Assembly (NCBI GenBank): GCA_964242625.1
Contig: CAXTAO010000009.1
Coordinates: 1-64,000 of the forward strand
Origin: JASLDZ01 sp964242625
GTDB taxonomy: Bacteria; Pseudomonadota; Alphaproteobacteria; Caulobacterales; Caulobacteraceae
Reading direction: 5' to 3'
DNA: 64,000 nucleotides
The stretch's first letter is position 1. Each line of letters opens with the position of its first letter. The position numbers and the translations under genes were made by a program. This document shows positions 1 to 8,329 of this stretch, piece by piece. The notes under the pieces were generated by a model. The model did no database searches. It worked only from the letters and a program-made list of their open reading frames with translations, and was not told where the DNA came from.

Positions 1-1
1 G

Positions 2-388
2 GCCGCCGTCGGGGCGGGCGCCGCGCCCGTCGCCGGCCTCGCCGCCGAGCCTTGGTCGCCCGCGCGGGTGGCCGAGCTGACCGCGGCGGGCCGCCCGGTG
101 TTCGTGGACTTCACCGCCGCCTGGTGCATCACCTGCCAGGTCAACGAGCGCGGCGCGCTCTCCACCCCGCGGGTGGCCGACGCCTTCCGACGCGCCAACG
201 CCGTCTACCTCAAGGCCGACTGGACGCGGCGCGACCCGGTGATCGCCCGCACCCTGGCCGCCCAGGGCCGCGAGGGCGTGCCGCTCTACCTCGTCTACGG
301 CCCGGGCTCGGGGTCGCCGCGCGTGCTCCCGCAGCTCCTGACGGAAGGCGCCGTGGTCGACGCCGTCTCGGCCGCCGCCCGGACCTGA
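2..388 (+). CDS. DsbD/ScsB-like thiol:disulfide interchange protein, C-terminal thioredoxin domain (partial)
   Basis: The reading frame is open from the window edge, so the N-terminal membrane part of the protein lies upstream and is not seen. The visible 128 residues form a thioredoxin-like domain. A phenylalanine/valine-rich strand leads into the redox motif WCITC followed by QVNE, the form typical of the periplasmic C-terminal domain of DsbD-type proteins, and a cis-proline region follows (GVPLYLVY). In the family this domain receives electrons from the membrane domain and reduces periplasmic disulfides. The GTG at 68 is an internal codon and not a likely start. The assignment to DsbD rather than another membrane-linked thioredoxin is inference because only the end is present. 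Confidence 0.8.
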   Translation, partial: AAVGAGAAPVAGLAAEPWSPARVAELTAAGRPVFVDFTAAWCITCQVNERGALSTPRVADAFRRANAVYLKADWTRRDPVIARTLAAQGREGVPLYLVYGPGSGSPRVLPQLLTEGAVVDAVSAAART

Positions 389-398
389 TCGGACAGCC

Positions 399-908
399 TC
401 AGCCCGGGCGCGCCACGTCCGTCGAGGTGTCGCGCGGCGGGGTGGTGATCACCTCGGCGTTGTCGCGCAGCAGGAAGAAGAGCTCGTCCAGCGCCGACAG
501 TCGCGACTCGGGAGTGTCGGCCGCCTCCACCGCGGCCAGCTTGCGCGGCAGGTCCTGGCCGATGCCGCGCAGTATGCACTTGAGGTCGCCGTCGGTGCCC
601 CGCCGCTCCAGTTCGTCGTGGCCGCGCCCGTCGAGGTCGGCCAGGCGCGACGCCCGGCCCTTGAAGCCCTCCCAGTCGGGCGTGCGCCAGCCGTCGCGCC
701 CGAAGCCGCCGGACCGGCGGAGCGCGTCGGCGTCGGCCTGCAGCGCCAAGGCCGAGCTCACGATCGACTGGAACAGCGGCTCGCGCGCCAGAGGGTTGGG
801 CCCCGGCGCTGCGGCGGCGAGCGTCAGCCGCTCCAGGCCGGGCGGGCCGGCGTGTACCAGCGCGGCGTAGCGCAGAAGGACGGCCGCGGCGGCCGCGTCG
901 CACGACAT
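399..908 (-). CDS. Conserved-looking hypothetical protein, 169 aa
   Basis: I do not recognise this protein. It begins with ATG at 908 and is mostly alpha-helical by composition, with alanine- and leucine-rich helices in the first half and a conserved-looking segment near the C-terminus, SALDELFFLLRDNAEVI. There is no signal peptide and no membrane segment, so it should be cytoplasmic. It lies convergent to the DsbD-like gene (10 bp between the stops) and divergent from hisS. The overlapping plus-strand frames are proline- and arginine-rich shadows, which favours the minus strand. Function unknown. Confidence 0.6.
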   Translation of the reverse strand: MSCDAAAAAVLLRYAALVHAGPPGLERLTLAAAAPGPNPLAREPLFQSIVSSALALQADADALRRSGGFGRDGWRTPDWEGFKGRASRLADLDGRGHDELERRGTDGDLKCILRGIGQDLPRKLAAVEAADTPESRLSALDELFFLLRDNAEVITTPPRDTSTDVARPG

Positions 909-1037
909 GGACCGCTCCCCGGGCCGACGAATCGCTGGAGCTTACCAGCACCGCCGCCCCGGGCGCGACCTGGGGCTATCCCCGACGCGGCCGAGCCGCC
1001 TTGCCGCTCCGGGGTCGATCCGCTAGGCGCGGGCGCC

Positions 1038-2549
1038 ATGACCGACACCGCCCCCGGGGCGTTCCGTCCCGAAGCGCGCACCCCGCGCGGCTTCGCCGAC
1101 CGACGTGCGCCCGTCCTGCGCCGGGAGCGCGCCATACTGAAGGCGGTCTCCAAGGTGTACGAGGCGCACGGCTTCGAGCCGCTGGACACCTCGGCGTTCG
1201 AGTACGCCGACGCTCTCGGCAAGTTCCTGCCCGACAGCGACCGCCCCAACGAGGGCGTCTTCGCCCTGCAGGACGGGGACGACGGCGAGTGGATGGCGCT
1301 GCGTTACGACCACACAGCCCCCCTGGCCCGCTTCGTGGCGCAGCACGCCGCGGGCCTGCCCAAGCCCTTCCGCCGCTACACCTACGGCCCCGTCTGGCGC
1401 AACGAGAAGCCCGGCCCGGGTCGCTACCGCGAGTTCACCCAGTGCGACGCCGACACGGTGGGCTCCGCCCGGCCGGAGGCCGACGCCGAGATCATCGCCA
1501 TGGCCGTCGCGGGGCTGGAGGCGGCGGGGCTGGAGCCCGGCCAGGCGGTCGTGAAGATCAACAACCGCAAGCTCCTGAACGGACTCCTCGCCGCGGTGGG
1601 CGTCACCTCCGAGGGGCTGCTCCTCGGCGCGCTGCGCGCCATCGACAAGCTCGACCGGCTGGGGACGGAGGAGGTGCACAAGCTCCTCACCGTCGGCCGC
1701 CTCGACGAGTCGGGCGACTTCACCAAGGGGGTGGGCCTGACCGACGTGCAGGCCTCCACCATCGCCGCCTTCATGCGCGTGGCGAAGGACCTGTCGCCTC
1801 CGCAGGACGTGAGCCGGTCGGCGCAGATCGACGCCATCGCGGGCGTGATCGGCGGCTCGAAGGAAGGCGACGAGGGCCTGGCTGAGCTCGCCGGAATCGA
1901 CGTGGCGCTGACCGCCCTCGGCGTGGGCGCCGAGCGGGCGATGTTCGACACCACCGTGGTGCGCGGGCTCGAGTACTACACCGGCGCGGTGTTTGAGGCG
2001 GACCTCCTCCTCCCCACCACCGACGAGCAGGGACGGCCCGTGCGCTTCGGCTCGGTCGGCGGCGGCGGGCGCTACGACGACCTCGTGGCGCGCTTCACCG
2101 GCGAGCGCACGCCCGCGACGGGCTTCTCCTTCGGCGTGTCGCGGCTCGCGGCGGCGCTGCAGGCGGCGGGCCGCGCCGACGCCGCGGCCGCGCGCGGGCC
2201 GGTGGTGGTGATCGCCTTTTCGCCCGACCGCATGCCCGACTACCTCGAAGCCGCCGCCGAGCTGCGCACGGGGGGGATCGCCGCCGAGGTGTACCTCGGC
2301 GCCTCGGGCATGAAGGCGCAGATGAAGTACGCCGACCGGCGCAGCGCCCCCGTGGCGGTGATCCTCGGCGACGACGAGATCGCCGCGGGCCAAGTCACGC
2401 TGAAGGACCTCGACGTCGGGCGCGCGCTCGCCGCCGGCGTCTCCGACAACGCCGCCTGGCGCGCCGAACGGCCCGGGCAGGTCACCGTGGCCCGCGACGA
2501 GCTGGTGGAGGCCGTGCGCCGCATCGTCGGCGGCTCTCCCCTCGCGTGA
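1038..2549 (+). CDS. hisS: Histidyl-tRNA synthetase
   Basis: A class II aminoacyl-tRNA synthetase of 503 aa that charges tRNA-His with histidine. Motif 2 is clear in the region RRYTYGPVWRNEKPG followed by REFTQCDADTVG. The histidine-specific loop reads VRGLEYYTGAVFEADL, and motif 3 reads GGGRYDDLVARFTG leading to TGFSFGVSRL. A C-terminal anticodon-binding domain follows (DRMPDYLEAAAELR onwards). The ATG at 1038 is chosen because the family core starts shortly after it and the upstream in-frame extension is low-complexity. The stop overlaps the hisZ start (GTGA), so hisS, hisZ and hisG are translationally coupled. The length is near 500 aa, the long form seen in alphaproteobacteria. Confidence 0.95.
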   Translation: MTDTAPGAFRPEARTPRGFADRRAPVLRRERAILKAVSKVYEAHGFEPLDTSAFEYADALGKFLPDSDRPNEGVFALQDGDDGEWMALRYDHTAPLARFVAQHAAGLPKPFRRYTYGPVWRNEKPGPGRYREFTQCDADTVGSARPEADAEIIAMAVAGLEAAGLEPGQAVVKINNRKLLNGLLAAVGVTSEGLLLGALRAIDKLDRLGTEEVHKLLTVGRLDESGDFTKGVGLTDVQASTIAAFMRVAKDLSPPQDVSRSAQIDAIAGVIGGSKEGDEGLAELAGIDVALTALGVGAERAMFDTTVVRGLEYYTGAVFEADLLLPTTDEQGRPVRFGSVGGGGRYDDLVARFTGERTPATGFSFGVSRLAAALQAAGRADAAAARGPVVVIAFSPDRMPDYLEAAAELRTGGIAAEVYLGASGMKAQMKYADRRSAPVAVILGDDEIAAGQVTLKDLDVGRALAAGVSDNAAWRAERPGQVTVARDELVEAVRRIVGGSPLA

Positions 2550-3706
2550 CCGCGCCCCGCCGCGAGCCGCCGGTCCCGCCCGAGGTCGCGGCGGCCATCC
2601 GCGCGCCGTTCGCGGCCTTCGCCGAACGCTGTGGCGGCGCGTGGACCGGGACCTCGGTCCTGCAGCCGCTCTCCACCCTCTTGGACCTGGCGGGGGAGGC
2701 TATGCGCGCGCGCCTGTTCGTCGTGGCGGGCGAGGGCGGCGAGGAGCTGGCGCTGAGGCCCGACTTCACCATCGCGCTCGCCCGCGACCACATCGCCTCT
2801 GGCGCCTCCGCGGCGGCGCGGCGGCTGTACGACGGCGAGGTGTTCCGCCTGCCGCCCGCGGGCGCGGACCGGGCGGGCGAGTTCCCGCAGCTGGGGGTAG
2901 AGGTGTTCGGACCCGCCGGCGACGCCGTAGAGCTCGACGGCGAGATCGCCGCCCTGGCCTGGGCCGCCGCACGCGCCGGGGGACGGGAAGACCTCACCCT
3001 GCATTTCGGCGACGTCGGCCTGTTCGCCGCCTTCTGCAGCGCGATCGGCCTGCCCGAGGGGCCGCGCGCGCGCCTCCTCGTCGTGTTCACCGCGGGCCGC
3101 TCGGCGCAGCGCGAGATCGAGCGGCTGGAAGCGCCCACCGCGGCGTCCGGAAGCTCCGGGCGGCTGGCGCGCCTCCTGGGCGACCTGCCCGAAGCGGAGG
3201 CCGCGCAGGCGCTGGAGGAAGTGTGGCGGCTCGCGGGCATCCAGCCCGTGGGCGGCCGCGGCCCGGCGGAGATCGTGCACCGGCTGGCGGAGCGGGCCCG
3301 CTCCGACCGCGCGCCGCGACTGTCGCGCGCCGAGGCCGACCTCCTCCGCCGCTTCCTGGCGATCGAGGCGGCTCCGGCGCGCGCGCTCGAGGCGGCGGCG
3401 TCGCTCGCCCGCGAGGCCGGCGGCGCGCTCGACAGGGCGCTGGAGGCGTGGTCGCGCCGGCTGGACGCCGCGCGCGCGGGCGGCGCTCCGGTCGAGGCGG
3501 CCGTCCTGGCGTGCGGGCTGGCGCGGCCGTTCGGCTATTACGACGGCGCCTTGTTCGAGGTGCGCAGCGCCGCCCTGCCCGACGACGCGCCCGTGGCGGG
3601 GGGCGGCCGCTGCGACGGCCTCCTGGGCCGGCTGGGCGGCGCGCCCGCGCCGTCGGTGGGCTGCGCGGTGCGGCCGGGCCGCGCATGGGTCGGAGGCCGC
3701 GCATGA
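2546..3706 (+). CDS. hisZ: ATP phosphoribosyltransferase regulatory subunit
   Basis: A HisRS-like protein of 386 aa without aminoacylation function. In the family it forms a complex with HisG and is needed for the first step of histidine synthesis. It keeps a degenerate class II core: the ELALRPDFTIALARDHI segment corresponds to the synthetase motif-2 neighbourhood, and a glycine-rich motif-3-like end is seen (VAGGGRCDGLLGRLGG). The histidine-loop equivalent is only partly kept, as in other HisZ proteins. It starts with GTG overlapping the hisS stop and ends overlapping the hisG ATG. Position between hisS and hisG makes the assignment strong. Confidence 0.9.
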   Translation: MTAPRREPPVPPEVAAAIRAPFAAFAERCGGAWTGTSVLQPLSTLLDLAGEAMRARLFVVAGEGGEELALRPDFTIALARDHIASGASAAARRLYDGEVFRLPPAGADRAGEFPQLGVEVFGPAGDAVELDGEIAALAWAAARAGGREDLTLHFGDVGLFAAFCSAIGLPEGPRARLLVVFTAGRSAQREIERLEAPTAASGSSGRLARLLGDLPEAEAAQALEEVWRLAGIQPVGGRGPAEIVHRLAERARSDRAPRLSRAEADLLRRFLAIEAAPARALEAAASLAREAGGALDRALEAWSRRLDAARAGGAPVEAAVLACGLARPFGYYDGALFEVRSAALPDDAPVAGGGRCDGLLGRLGGAPAPSVGCAVRPGRAWVGGRA

Positions 3707-4680
3707 CGGTCGAGGCGCCGCTCGTGATCGGCCTGCCCTCCAAGGGGCGGCTGAAGGCCCAGTGCGAGGAGTGGCTGTTCGACTGCGGCTTCCGCCTGGA
3801 GGTCGAGGGCGGCGAGCGGGGCTATCGCGCGTCGCTGGACGGCCTGCCGGGGGCGGAGGTGCGGCTCCTCTCCGCCGCCGACATCGCCGCGGGGCTCGAC
3901 GCGGGCGAGCTGCACCTGGGCGTCACGGGCGAGGACCTCTTGCGCGAGCGCGGCCCCGAGCTGGAGCGCCGCGTCCACCTCCTGCGCGCGCTCGGCTTCG
4001 GCCGCGCCGACCTCGTGGTCGCTGCGCCGCAGAGCTGGCTCGACGTGGACGGCATGGCCGACGTGGCGGACGTGGCGCACGACCTCCTGGCGCGCACGGG
4101 CCGCCGGCTGCGGGTGACCACCAAGTACGCGGCGCAGACCCGCGCCTTCTTCGCGCGCCACGGCGTGGGCGACTATCGCATCGTGGAGAGCCTGGGCGCG
4201 ACCGAAGGCGCACCGGCGGCGGGCGTGGCCGAGCTCGTCGTCGACATCACCACCACCGGCGCGACGCTCGCCGCCAACAACCTCAAGGTGGTGGGCGACG
4301 GCGTGATCCTGCGGAGCCAGGCGCGCCTCGCCGCCGGGCTCCGGGCGGAGTGGACGCCGGGTCGGCTGGCCTGCGTGCGGCGGCTGCTCCTCGTGGTGGA
4401 GGCGCGGGCGCGGGCGCGGGCCTCCTCGCTCCTGGGGTGGCCCGCGGAGCACGACGCGGCGGCGCAGATGACGACGGCGCAGGCGCGGGCCCACGGCGGC
4501 CACGCGCGACCCCACGGCCTGCTCGTTCCCGGCGGCGAGCTGTTCGACGTGGCGGAGGCGCTGGCCGGGGCCGGCGTCGGCCCGCTGACGGTGGGCCGGC
4601 CGGACTACGTGTTCGAGGCCGCCTCCGCCGCCGCCGACGCGCTCGCCGCGCGCGTGGGGCTGGCCCCGACCGCCAGCTGA
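3703..4680 (+). CDS. hisG: ATP phosphoribosyltransferase
   Basis: This enzyme condenses ATP with PRPP to start histidine biosynthesis. The N-terminus reads LVIGLPSKGRLK, matching the family start. The PRPP-binding region is seen as AELVVDITTTGATLAANNL, and LHLGVTGEDLL is also typical. At 325 aa it is longer than classical short-form HisG (about 200-230 aa) even though a HisZ partner is encoded next to it. The extra C-terminal part from about residue 225 is rich in Ala, Arg and His. The ATG overlaps the hisZ stop. The last 76 bp overlap the 3' end of the convergent glycosyltransferase gene. Confidence 0.93.
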   Translation: MTVEAPLVIGLPSKGRLKAQCEEWLFDCGFRLEVEGGERGYRASLDGLPGAEVRLLSAADIAAGLDAGELHLGVTGEDLLRERGPELERRVHLLRALGFGRADLVVAAPQSWLDVDGMADVADVAHDLLARTGRRLRVTTKYAAQTRAFFARHGVGDYRIVESLGATEGAPAAGVAELVVDITTTGATLAANNLKVVGDGVILRSQARLAAGLRAEWTPGRLACVRRLLLVVEARARARASSLLGWPAEHDAAAQMTTAQARAHGGHARPHGLLVPGGELFDVAEALAGAGVGPLTVGRPDYVFEAASAAADALAARVGLAPTAS

Positions 4681-5819
4681 GCGAGACGCCACGCCGCGGC
4701 GGACAGCACGAGCGGCGCGACCGGCAGCCGCCAGAAGCCCAAGACGATCATCACCGGCGGCAGCGCCCACAGCGCCAGCGACAGCGCCTGGTCGGCGGGA
4801 CGCGGCGAGGCGGCCCACAGCGCCAGGGCGGCCACGACGGTCGCCACGAGGTCGTAGTTGAAGCCCTGGGGCGTCGCCACGAACGTCGCCGCCACCGTGG
4901 TCGCGATCCGCAGCCCGACGGGGGCGGCGGGCGTGCGCCACACCCGCCACACGAGCGCCGCGCCGAGGAGGGCGAACGGCGCCTGCGCCGCGCTCGCCCA
5001 GGCCGCCGGCGCGCCCAGGAGGCGCAGGGAGGCGAAGGTCGAGGTCATCATCCACAGGAACGGCCCGCGCCCGTGGCTCAGCATCTGCGCCTGCATGGGC
5101 AGGGTGTGGTCGAGGAAGGCGCGCCAGGGCGCCCACCCCCAGACGAGGAGGGTCAGGGCGAGGATCGCCGCCACGCTCGCCGCGGCGCCGCCCATCAGCC
5201 GCCATCGCCGCCCGGCGATCACCACAACGGGGAGGAGGAGCGCGATCTGCGGCTTGAACACGAGCGCGCCGAGGAGCGCGCCGGCCAGCGCCGGCCGCTC
5301 GTCGACCAGCGCCAGCCCGCCGAGGAGGAGCGCCGCGGTGACCGCGCCGTTCTGCCCCAGCGCCACGTTGGTCGCCACCGCCGGCGACAGGAGCGCCAGC
5401 CACAGCGCGCCGGCGGGTAAGCGCAGGCCGTCCATCCGCCGCAAGGCCGGGCGGAGCGCGGCGGCCAGGGCGACGAGCCCCGCCGCGGTCCAGGCGGCCA
5501 GCGCGCTGAAATAGCCGCCGAACAGCGTCAGCGGCGCCGCGAGCCACAGGGCGGGCGGCGGGTAGGACCAGAAGTGGAACGGCAGGCGCGGGCTGAACCA
5601 GTGGTGGGCGGCGGCGAGGAAGGGCTTGGGATCGAACACCTCGACCACGCGGCCCGCGCGCATGAGGCGGCTGGCGGTCCACAGGTTGACGAAGTCGCGC
5701 CCGCGCGCGTGGTCGGCGAAGTCGAGCCGGCCGCGGCCGTGGGCGAAGTAGATCGCCAGCGTCGCCAGCGCTGCCGCCGAGGCCGCCCAGAGCCAGAGCT
5801 CCGCTCGCCGCCCCCTCAT
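4605..5819 (-). CDS. GT87-type (DUF2029) membrane glycosyltransferase
   Basis: A polytopic inner-membrane protein of 404 aa with roughly ten hydrophobic segments. The early periplasmic loop contains HARGRDFVNLWTASRLM and the paired aromatic stretch HFWSYPPPALWLAAPL. The central NVALGQNGAVTAALLLGG and VFKPQIALLLPVV are characteristic of family 87 GT-C mannosyltransferase-like proteins that use polyprenyl-phosphate sugars. The ATG at 5819 overlaps the stop of the upstream membrane protein (ATGA), so the two are co-translated. An in-frame extension to 5990 is proline/arginine-rich and rejected. The 3' end overlaps hisG by 76 bp. The transferred sugar and acceptor are unknown. Confidence 0.8.
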   Translation of the reverse strand: MRGRRAELWLWAASAAALATLAIYFAHGRGRLDFADHARGRDFVNLWTASRLMRAGRVVEVFDPKPFLAAAHHWFSPRLPFHFWSYPPPALWLAAPLTLFGGYFSALAAWTAAGLVALAAALRPALRRMDGLRLPAGALWLALLSPAVATNVALGQNGAVTAALLLGGLALVDERPALAGALLGALVFKPQIALLLPVVVIAGRRWRLMGGAAASVAAILALTLLVWGWAPWRAFLDHTLPMQAQMLSHGRGPFLWMMTSTFASLRLLGAPAAWASAAQAPFALLGAALVWRVWRTPAAPVGLRIATTVAATFVATPQGFNYDLVATVVAALALWAASPRPADQALSLALWALPPVMIVLGFWRLPVAPLVLSAAAWRLAQLAVGASPTRAASASAAAEAASNT

Positions 5820-7663
5820 CGCCCCTCTCCCCGGGCGGGCTCCGCCGGGCGCACGCGGAAGACGCCCAGCGGCGCGCCGGGTGGCGACAGGCGCTCGAGC
5901 CAGGCGGGCGGCCGGTCGGCGTCGAGCCGGCGCTGCAGGCTGTCGGGCGCGAGGTGGTCGCGGTCGAAGTGGCGGGCGTGGACGCGGCACTCCAGAAGGT
6001 AGGTCGCCCCCGCCGCGCGGGCCGGGGCGGCGGCCGCCTCCGCCGGCGCGACCAGCACGCCGCGGGCGGTCATCACGCCCCGGCTCATCCGGTGGTAGGG
6101 CGCGCTGAGGCTGGCGCTCGGCGTGTGCGCCAGCACGAAGGGCCCGAGGTCGATCTCGCTCAGCGTGACGCCCGCGGGCAGGCGCGCGAGGAGAGCGTAG
6201 CTCGCCGCGTCATAGCAGCGGTCGGGCGGACCGCCGCCGCGCGCTGCCGGGCGCTTTTGCCAGGGCGCAAGGCGCATGGCCGCGAGCACGCCGCCCGTCG
6301 CCGCCACGGGCGAGAGGGCGGCGGCCGCCAGCAGCACGCCGACGAGTCCCAGTCGCCGCGGGGCGCGCCCGCCGAGCTCCCCCGCCAGGACGGCCAGCGG
6401 CGGCACGGAGAACCACAGGGTGTAGGCCTGCATGCGGAAGGCTCCCCAGCCCGCCGCCACCGCCACGAGAAGGAGCGCGCCCGACAGCCGCCAGGCGTGC
6501 CCGCGCCGCCGCTCGCGCCGGAACCCCAAGAGCGCCCAGGCAAGGAGGCCCATGGCGGCGAACACCGCACCGGCGACCGCGTCCGCGCGATCCTGCCGCC
6601 ACAGCACGGGCCACGACCGCATCTCCTGCACGTGGTCGAGCCAGAAGGGCCGCATGCGCGGATCGACGTCGGCGAAGGGTCCGCGCAGGCAGTGCGGGTC
6701 AAGGAGGACATAGGCCGCGAGCGTGGCCCCGCCGCCCGCCGCCAGGAGCGCCAGCCGGGCGGGCCAGCCCCGCCGCGCGCCGAGCCGCGCCGCCGCCCAG
6801 AGCGCCAGCCCGCCGACGACAGCCCCCGCCAGGAGGTTGACGCCGAGGGCGTCGCAGGCGGGGACGCCCCAGCGCGCAGGCGGCGTCTGCGCCACGAAGG
6901 CCAGGGTCGTCGCCCCCGCGAGCGCCAGGCCGTAGGCCCCGACCGAGCGCGCGGCCTGCCGGTCGGCCCACATCCGCACGCCGAAGGCGGCCGCCACCAC
7001 CGCCTCGAACACGAGCGCCTCGAGCCCGACGGCGAGCCCGAGCCCCGTCGCCGCCCCCGCCAGCGCCGCGCCCCGCACGGAGCCCGCCAGCGCGCCGGCG
7101 GCGGCGAGGAGCGCCAGGGTGATCTGCACGTCGTGGTGGTCGATCCGCCCCGGCTGGAACTGCGCCCAGTAGAGCCCGAGGTCGAGGATGCAGATCACCC
7201 CGCCCGCGAGCACCGCCGCCGAAGCCAGCGGCGCCCCCCGCACGCGCGCCGCCCCGGCCAGCGAACGCACCTGCCAGAGCGCCCCCGCGACGGCGGCGAA
7301 GACCCACAGGAGCGGCCAGGTCGCGCGGGTCATCCACTCGGCGCGCGCGGGCGGCAGGGCCGCGCGCCACAGGAGTTCCCAGCCGGCGATGGCGCCGTCC
7401 AGGAGGCGCGACCAGTGCAGCCACACGCCCTCCGGCGGCTGCAGCCGCACCACGCGCTGGTCGAACCAGCCGCGGCCGGCGAGGAGCTCGCGCACGAGCA
7501 CGAGGCGCGTCGCGTCGTCGGTGTCGCCGAGGTTGGGGCCGAGCCGATGCGCATCCAGGCTCCACAGCGTCGCCGCCACGATCGCGCCCACGGCGATCGC
7601 TGTGAGGGCGAGGCGGCCGGGCCGTTGCAGGTCGGGGACGGGGGGCAGCCGCATACGGAGCAC
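5816..7663 (-). CDS. Large GT-C type multi-pass membrane glycosyltransferase (STT3/PMT-like)
   Basis: A 615-aa protein with about eleven transmembrane segments and a soluble periplasmic C-terminal domain from about residue 455. The first periplasmic loop carries the acidic motif GDTDDATRLVLVRELL followed by EGVWLHWSRLLD, as expected for the catalytic DD/DxD loop of GT-C enzymes. A second loop has GRIDHHDVQITLALL, reminiscent of oligosaccharyltransferase STT3 and related proteins. The stop overlaps the start of the GT87 gene. With the divergent GtrA-like gene it suggests a lipid-linked sugar being placed on an envelope polymer or protein. Start is ATG 7663, with a second Met three codons later. 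Substrate not deducible. Confidence 0.75.
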   Translation of the reverse strand: MLRMRLPPVPDLQRPGRLALTAIAVGAIVAATLWSLDAHRLGPNLGDTDDATRLVLVRELLAGRGWFDQRVVRLQPPEGVWLHWSRLLDGAIAGWELLWRAALPPARAEWMTRATWPLLWVFAAVAGALWQVRSLAGAARVRGAPLASAAVLAGGVICILDLGLYWAQFQPGRIDHHDVQITLALLAAAGALAGSVRGAALAGAATGLGLAVGLEALVFEAVVAAAFGVRMWADRQAARSVGAYGLALAGATTLAFVAQTPPARWGVPACDALGVNLLAGAVVGGLALWAAARLGARRGWPARLALLAAGGGATLAAYVLLDPHCLRGPFADVDPRMRPFWLDHVQEMRSWPVLWRQDRADAVAGAVFAAMGLLAWALLGFRRERRRGHAWRLSGALLLVAVAAGWGAFRMQAYTLWFSVPPLAVLAGELGGRAPRRLGLVGVLLAAAALSPVAATGGVLAAMRLAPWQKRPAARGGGPPDRCYDAASYALLARLPAGVTLSEIDLGPFVLAHTPSASLSAPYHRMSRGVMTARGVLVAPAEAAAAPARAAGATYLLECRVHARHFDRDHLAPDSLQRRLDADRPPAWLERLSPPGAPLGVFRVRPAEPARGEGR

Positions 7664-7797
7664 CTGGGGACGAGGAGGACGCGCGCGCGGCCGCGGCGGC
7701 GGTCTTTTAGCCGCGGCTCTAGGCGTTGGTCACGATTTCGTGTTTACGCAGGCCAAGACGCGCCGTCCTCCCTCGGCGCCTGTGGTTCACGGTCCGC

Positions 7798-8304
7798 ATG
7801 TCCTTCACCGATAGCGCTTCCGCGGATACGGGCCGCCTTCGGATGGCTGCGCCGCGCGGGCTGGCGGCGTTCCTCCTGGTGGGCGTGGTCGGCCTCGTGG
7901 TCGACCTCGGCATCGTCTGGGGGCTGGAGCGGGCGGGCCTGCCGCTGGCCGGCGCGCGCGCGGTGTCCCTGCCCGTGGCGACGCTGGTGACCTGGCTCCT
8001 CAACCGACGCCTCACCTTCGCTCGCAGCGGCCGCCGCGCCCACCACGAGGCGCTGCGCTACGGCGCGGTGGCGCTCGCGGCGCAGAGCGTGAACTATGTC
8101 GCGGCGCTGGCGATCGCCAGCGTGCTCAAGGGCGCGCCGCACCTGGCGGTGGTGGTGCTGGCGGCCGCCCCGCACCTGCCCCATGTGCTGGACCTCCTCG
8201 CCGCCTTCTGCGGTGCGGTGATCGCGACGCTCTTCTCCTACACGGGCCAGCGCTGGTTCACCTTCGCGGACGCATCCCGCGGGGCCGGGCGCGAGGCGAA
8301 CTGA
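7798..8304 (+). CDS. GtrA family membrane protein (putative lipid-linked sugar flippase)
   Basis: A 168-aa protein with four hydrophobic segments in the GtrA pattern. The first reads AAFLLVGVVGLVVDLGIVW, the second ends in TWLLNRRLTFARSGR, and the last loop ends in YTGQRWFTFAD, close to the family's conserved N-rhTF and rfWtF ends. GtrA proteins are thought to help move undecaprenyl-phosphate-linked sugars across the inner membrane. ATG 7798 is preferred. An upstream GTG at 7726 adds an unlikely arginine-rich leader, and a Met at 7843 is a further alternative. It is followed after 25 bp by a flavoprotein gene, and lies divergent from two GT-C glycosyltransferases, a typical pairing. Confidence 0.82.
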   Translation: MSFTDSASADTGRLRMAAPRGLAAFLLVGVVGLVVDLGIVWGLERAGLPLAGARAVSLPVATLVTWLLNRRLTFARSGRRAHHEALRYGAVALAAQSVNYVAALAIASVLKGAPHLAVVVLAAAPHLPHVLDLLAAFCGAVIATLFSYTGQRWFTFADASRGAGREAN

Positions 8305-8329
8305 GGTCTTCCCCGAGGTGTACACCGAC

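Noticed and set aside
618..1037. N-terminal extension of hisS to 618
   Set aside because: The added 140 residues are low-complexity and antisense to the upstream hypothetical gene; the family start fits ATG 1038.
5820..5990. N-terminal extension of the GT87 gene
   Set aside because: Arginine/proline-rich and fully inside the coding region of the upstream glycosyltransferase in another frame.
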